Source of the DNA: JANLSE01 sp038214135
Lineage (GTDB): Bacteria; Chloroflexota; Chloroflexia; Chloroflexales; Roseiflexaceae
Direction of reading: 5' to 3'
Assembly: GCA_038214135.1 (NCBI GenBank)
Contig: JBBQSD010000140.1
Location: 1-15,714, forward strand
DNA length: 15,714 nt
Shown piece by piece: positions 14,621-15,714 of the stretch. Position numbers and translations under genes: made by a program. The notes under the pieces were generated by a model. The model was given only the letters and a program-made list of their open reading frames with translations. It searched no databases and was not told the DNA's origin. Positions within the stretch are counted from its first letter, which is position 1, and the number at the start of each line of letters is the position of its first letter.

Positions 14621-15714
14621 GTATCCAGACGCACAATGATCTATTCATTTCATATGCAGACACCGACCGAGCCTGGGTCGAGGGTTATCTCAACGATGCT
14701 CTCACCCAGGCAGGCGTGAGCTATATCTCCGAGGATGCATTCGAGCTCGGTCGGCCACGCCTGCTTGAATTTGAACGGGCGATCGCGCAGAGCCGCCGCA
14801 TTCTGATCCTCCTCTCGCCAGCCTACCTTGCAGATGCTCTCGATCAGTTTGCGAATGTGATCGCGCAGAGCTATGGGCTGGAGAGCGCAACCTGGCCGGT
14901 TATCCCACTCATGTTGAGCCATACACAGCTCCCGCCACGGTTGGCTGTGCTGATGGCGCTTGATGCAACAAACCCTGATGATTGGCCCAGGGTGATCGAG
15001 CGCCTGTGTGAGGCGCTGCAGCGACCGCCGCCTGGTGCATCGCCCCGCCCCAGTTGCCCATACCCAGGGATGAAACAATATGAGGAAGCCGATAGTGGGC
15101 GCTTCTTTGGGCGGGAGCGTGAGGTTGAAGAACTCACCGAGCGTCTACGAGTGCAACCATTCCAAACAGTCATCGGGCCATCGGGGAGTGGTAAATCATC
15201 GCTTGTGTTTGCAGGATTAATCCCCAGCCTGCGGAAGAGTGGCCTGTTTGGGAATGCAGCCTGGCTGGTGCGAACGATCAGACCCGGCGTTACTCCACTC
15301 CAGGTGCTGGCGTCAGCAATCGGTTCTGACCTGACTCATCCGATTGTGGCCTCGGATATCGAAGCATTACTGGCCCGAGAACAGGGTACACGCCAGTTCT
15401 TGCTGATTGTGGATCAGTTCGAGGAGCTGTTCACAACTGGAACTGCCGATGCCGTGCCCTTCCAGCAGGCAGTGCTTGCACTCGCACAGCTCCCCGGCTG
15501 TTATGTGATCCTAACAGTTCGCGCCGACTTTTATCCAGAGCTGATGGTATCGCCAGCATGGAGTGCGATACGTAATGGTCGCTATGAAGTGCTGCCACTC
15601 GATACCGATGGTATGCATCAGGCGATCACGCGCCCGGCTGAACAGATTGGCGTGTTCATCGAGTCAGCATTGGTTGAGCGGTTGGTGCTGGATGCCAGTG
15701 GGCAACCCGGTGCA
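14617..15714 (+). CDS. TIR domain-nSTAND1 NTPase protein, C-terminus beyond the window
   Basis: The first 366 residues are visible. Residues 7-100 are a TIR domain (DLFISYADTDRAWVEGYL; RAIAQSRRILILLSPAYLAD; WPVIPLML). Residues about 145-366 are the start of a STAND-class NTPase of the nSTAND1 type. It has the entry motif CPYPGMKQYEEADSGRFFGR, Walker A GPSGSGKSS (Lys193), Walker B FLLIVDQFEELF (Asp266, Glu269) and an arginine motif VRADFY. Proteins with this layout usually end in WD40 or other sensor repeats; that part is outside the window. TIR-STAND proteins act in prokaryotic immunity or conflict, with the TIR domain often an NAD+-degrading effector released by ligand-driven oligomerisation. 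The ATG overlaps the upstream stop (ATGA). No separate RBS sits at the usual distance, so expression probably depends on coupling. Confidence 0.88.
   Translation, partial: MSIQTHNDLFISYADTDRAWVEGYLNDALTQAGVSYISEDAFELGRPRLLEFERAIAQSRRILILLSPAYLADALDQFANVIAQSYGLESATWPVIPLMLSHTQLPPRLAVLMALDATNPDDWPRVIERLCEALQRPPPGASPRPSCPYPGMKQYEEADSGRFFGREREVEELTERLRVQPFQTVIGPSGSGKSSLVFAGLIPSLRKSGLFGNAAWLVRTIRPGVTPLQVLASAIGSDLTHPIVASDIEALLAREQGTRQFLLIVDQFEELFTTGTADAVPFQQAVLALAQLPGCYVILTVRADFYPELMVSPAWSAIRNGRYEVLPLDTDGMHQAITRPAEQIGVFIESALVERLVLDASGQPGA

Overview
The window looks like a chromosomal stretch of a moderately GC-rich, free-living bacterium. The closest match I can suggest is a member of the Chloroflexota (Chloroflexia-like). 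That rests on the TIR-nSTAND protein with a CPYPG-type NTPase entry motif, the secreted protein with a Thr/Pro linker, the fused FAD/Fe-S oxidase and tandem palindromic intergenic DNA. It is an inference from gene style and not a marker-based placement.

Left edge (1-555): the 5' end of an IS3-family element enters from the left and ends near 136. It abuts a short orphan C-terminal coding remnant and two hairpins. A membrane-anchored neutral zinc metallopeptidase follows at 556-1440.

Redox/stress cluster (1478-4851): a leftward string of a decayed aldo/keto reductase copy, an intact aldo/keto reductase, a second GC-richer aldo/keto reductase and a broken carboxymuconolactone-decarboxylase-like gene. 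Divergent from them is an AraC-type regulator that has lost its DNA-binding half. Regulator, CMD and AKR genes in this arrangement are a common bacterial module for handling reactive carbonyls, but here the regulator and the CMD gene are damaged.

Transport and oxidase block (4881-12882): a CPA2 cation/proton antiporter with a one-base frameshift near its start; a 410-bp regulatory gap with a 17-bp palindrome beside a TATAAT; a large intact 1024-residue FAD plus Fe-S oxidoreductase with an unusual Met/Pro-rich tail; a GH13 alpha-glucosidase remnant missing its start and an internal block; and an intact SLC13-type permease with two RCK_C domains.

Right end (13138-15714): an orphan Imm5-like putative immunity gene points left. 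A 440-bp spacer with REP-like hairpins and four tandem copies of an 8-mer precedes a rightward pair. The first gene of the pair is a secreted 174-residue protein. The second, starting on its stop codon (ATGA overlap), is a TIR-nSTAND1 protein cut by the window end. This pair is the best candidate for an undescribed conflict or signalling system.

A theme of the window is gene damage. At least five genes carry internal deletions, truncations or single-base frameshifts while their neighbours are intact. This is either real erosion or assembly/sequencing error in a draft genome, and read-level data would decide which.
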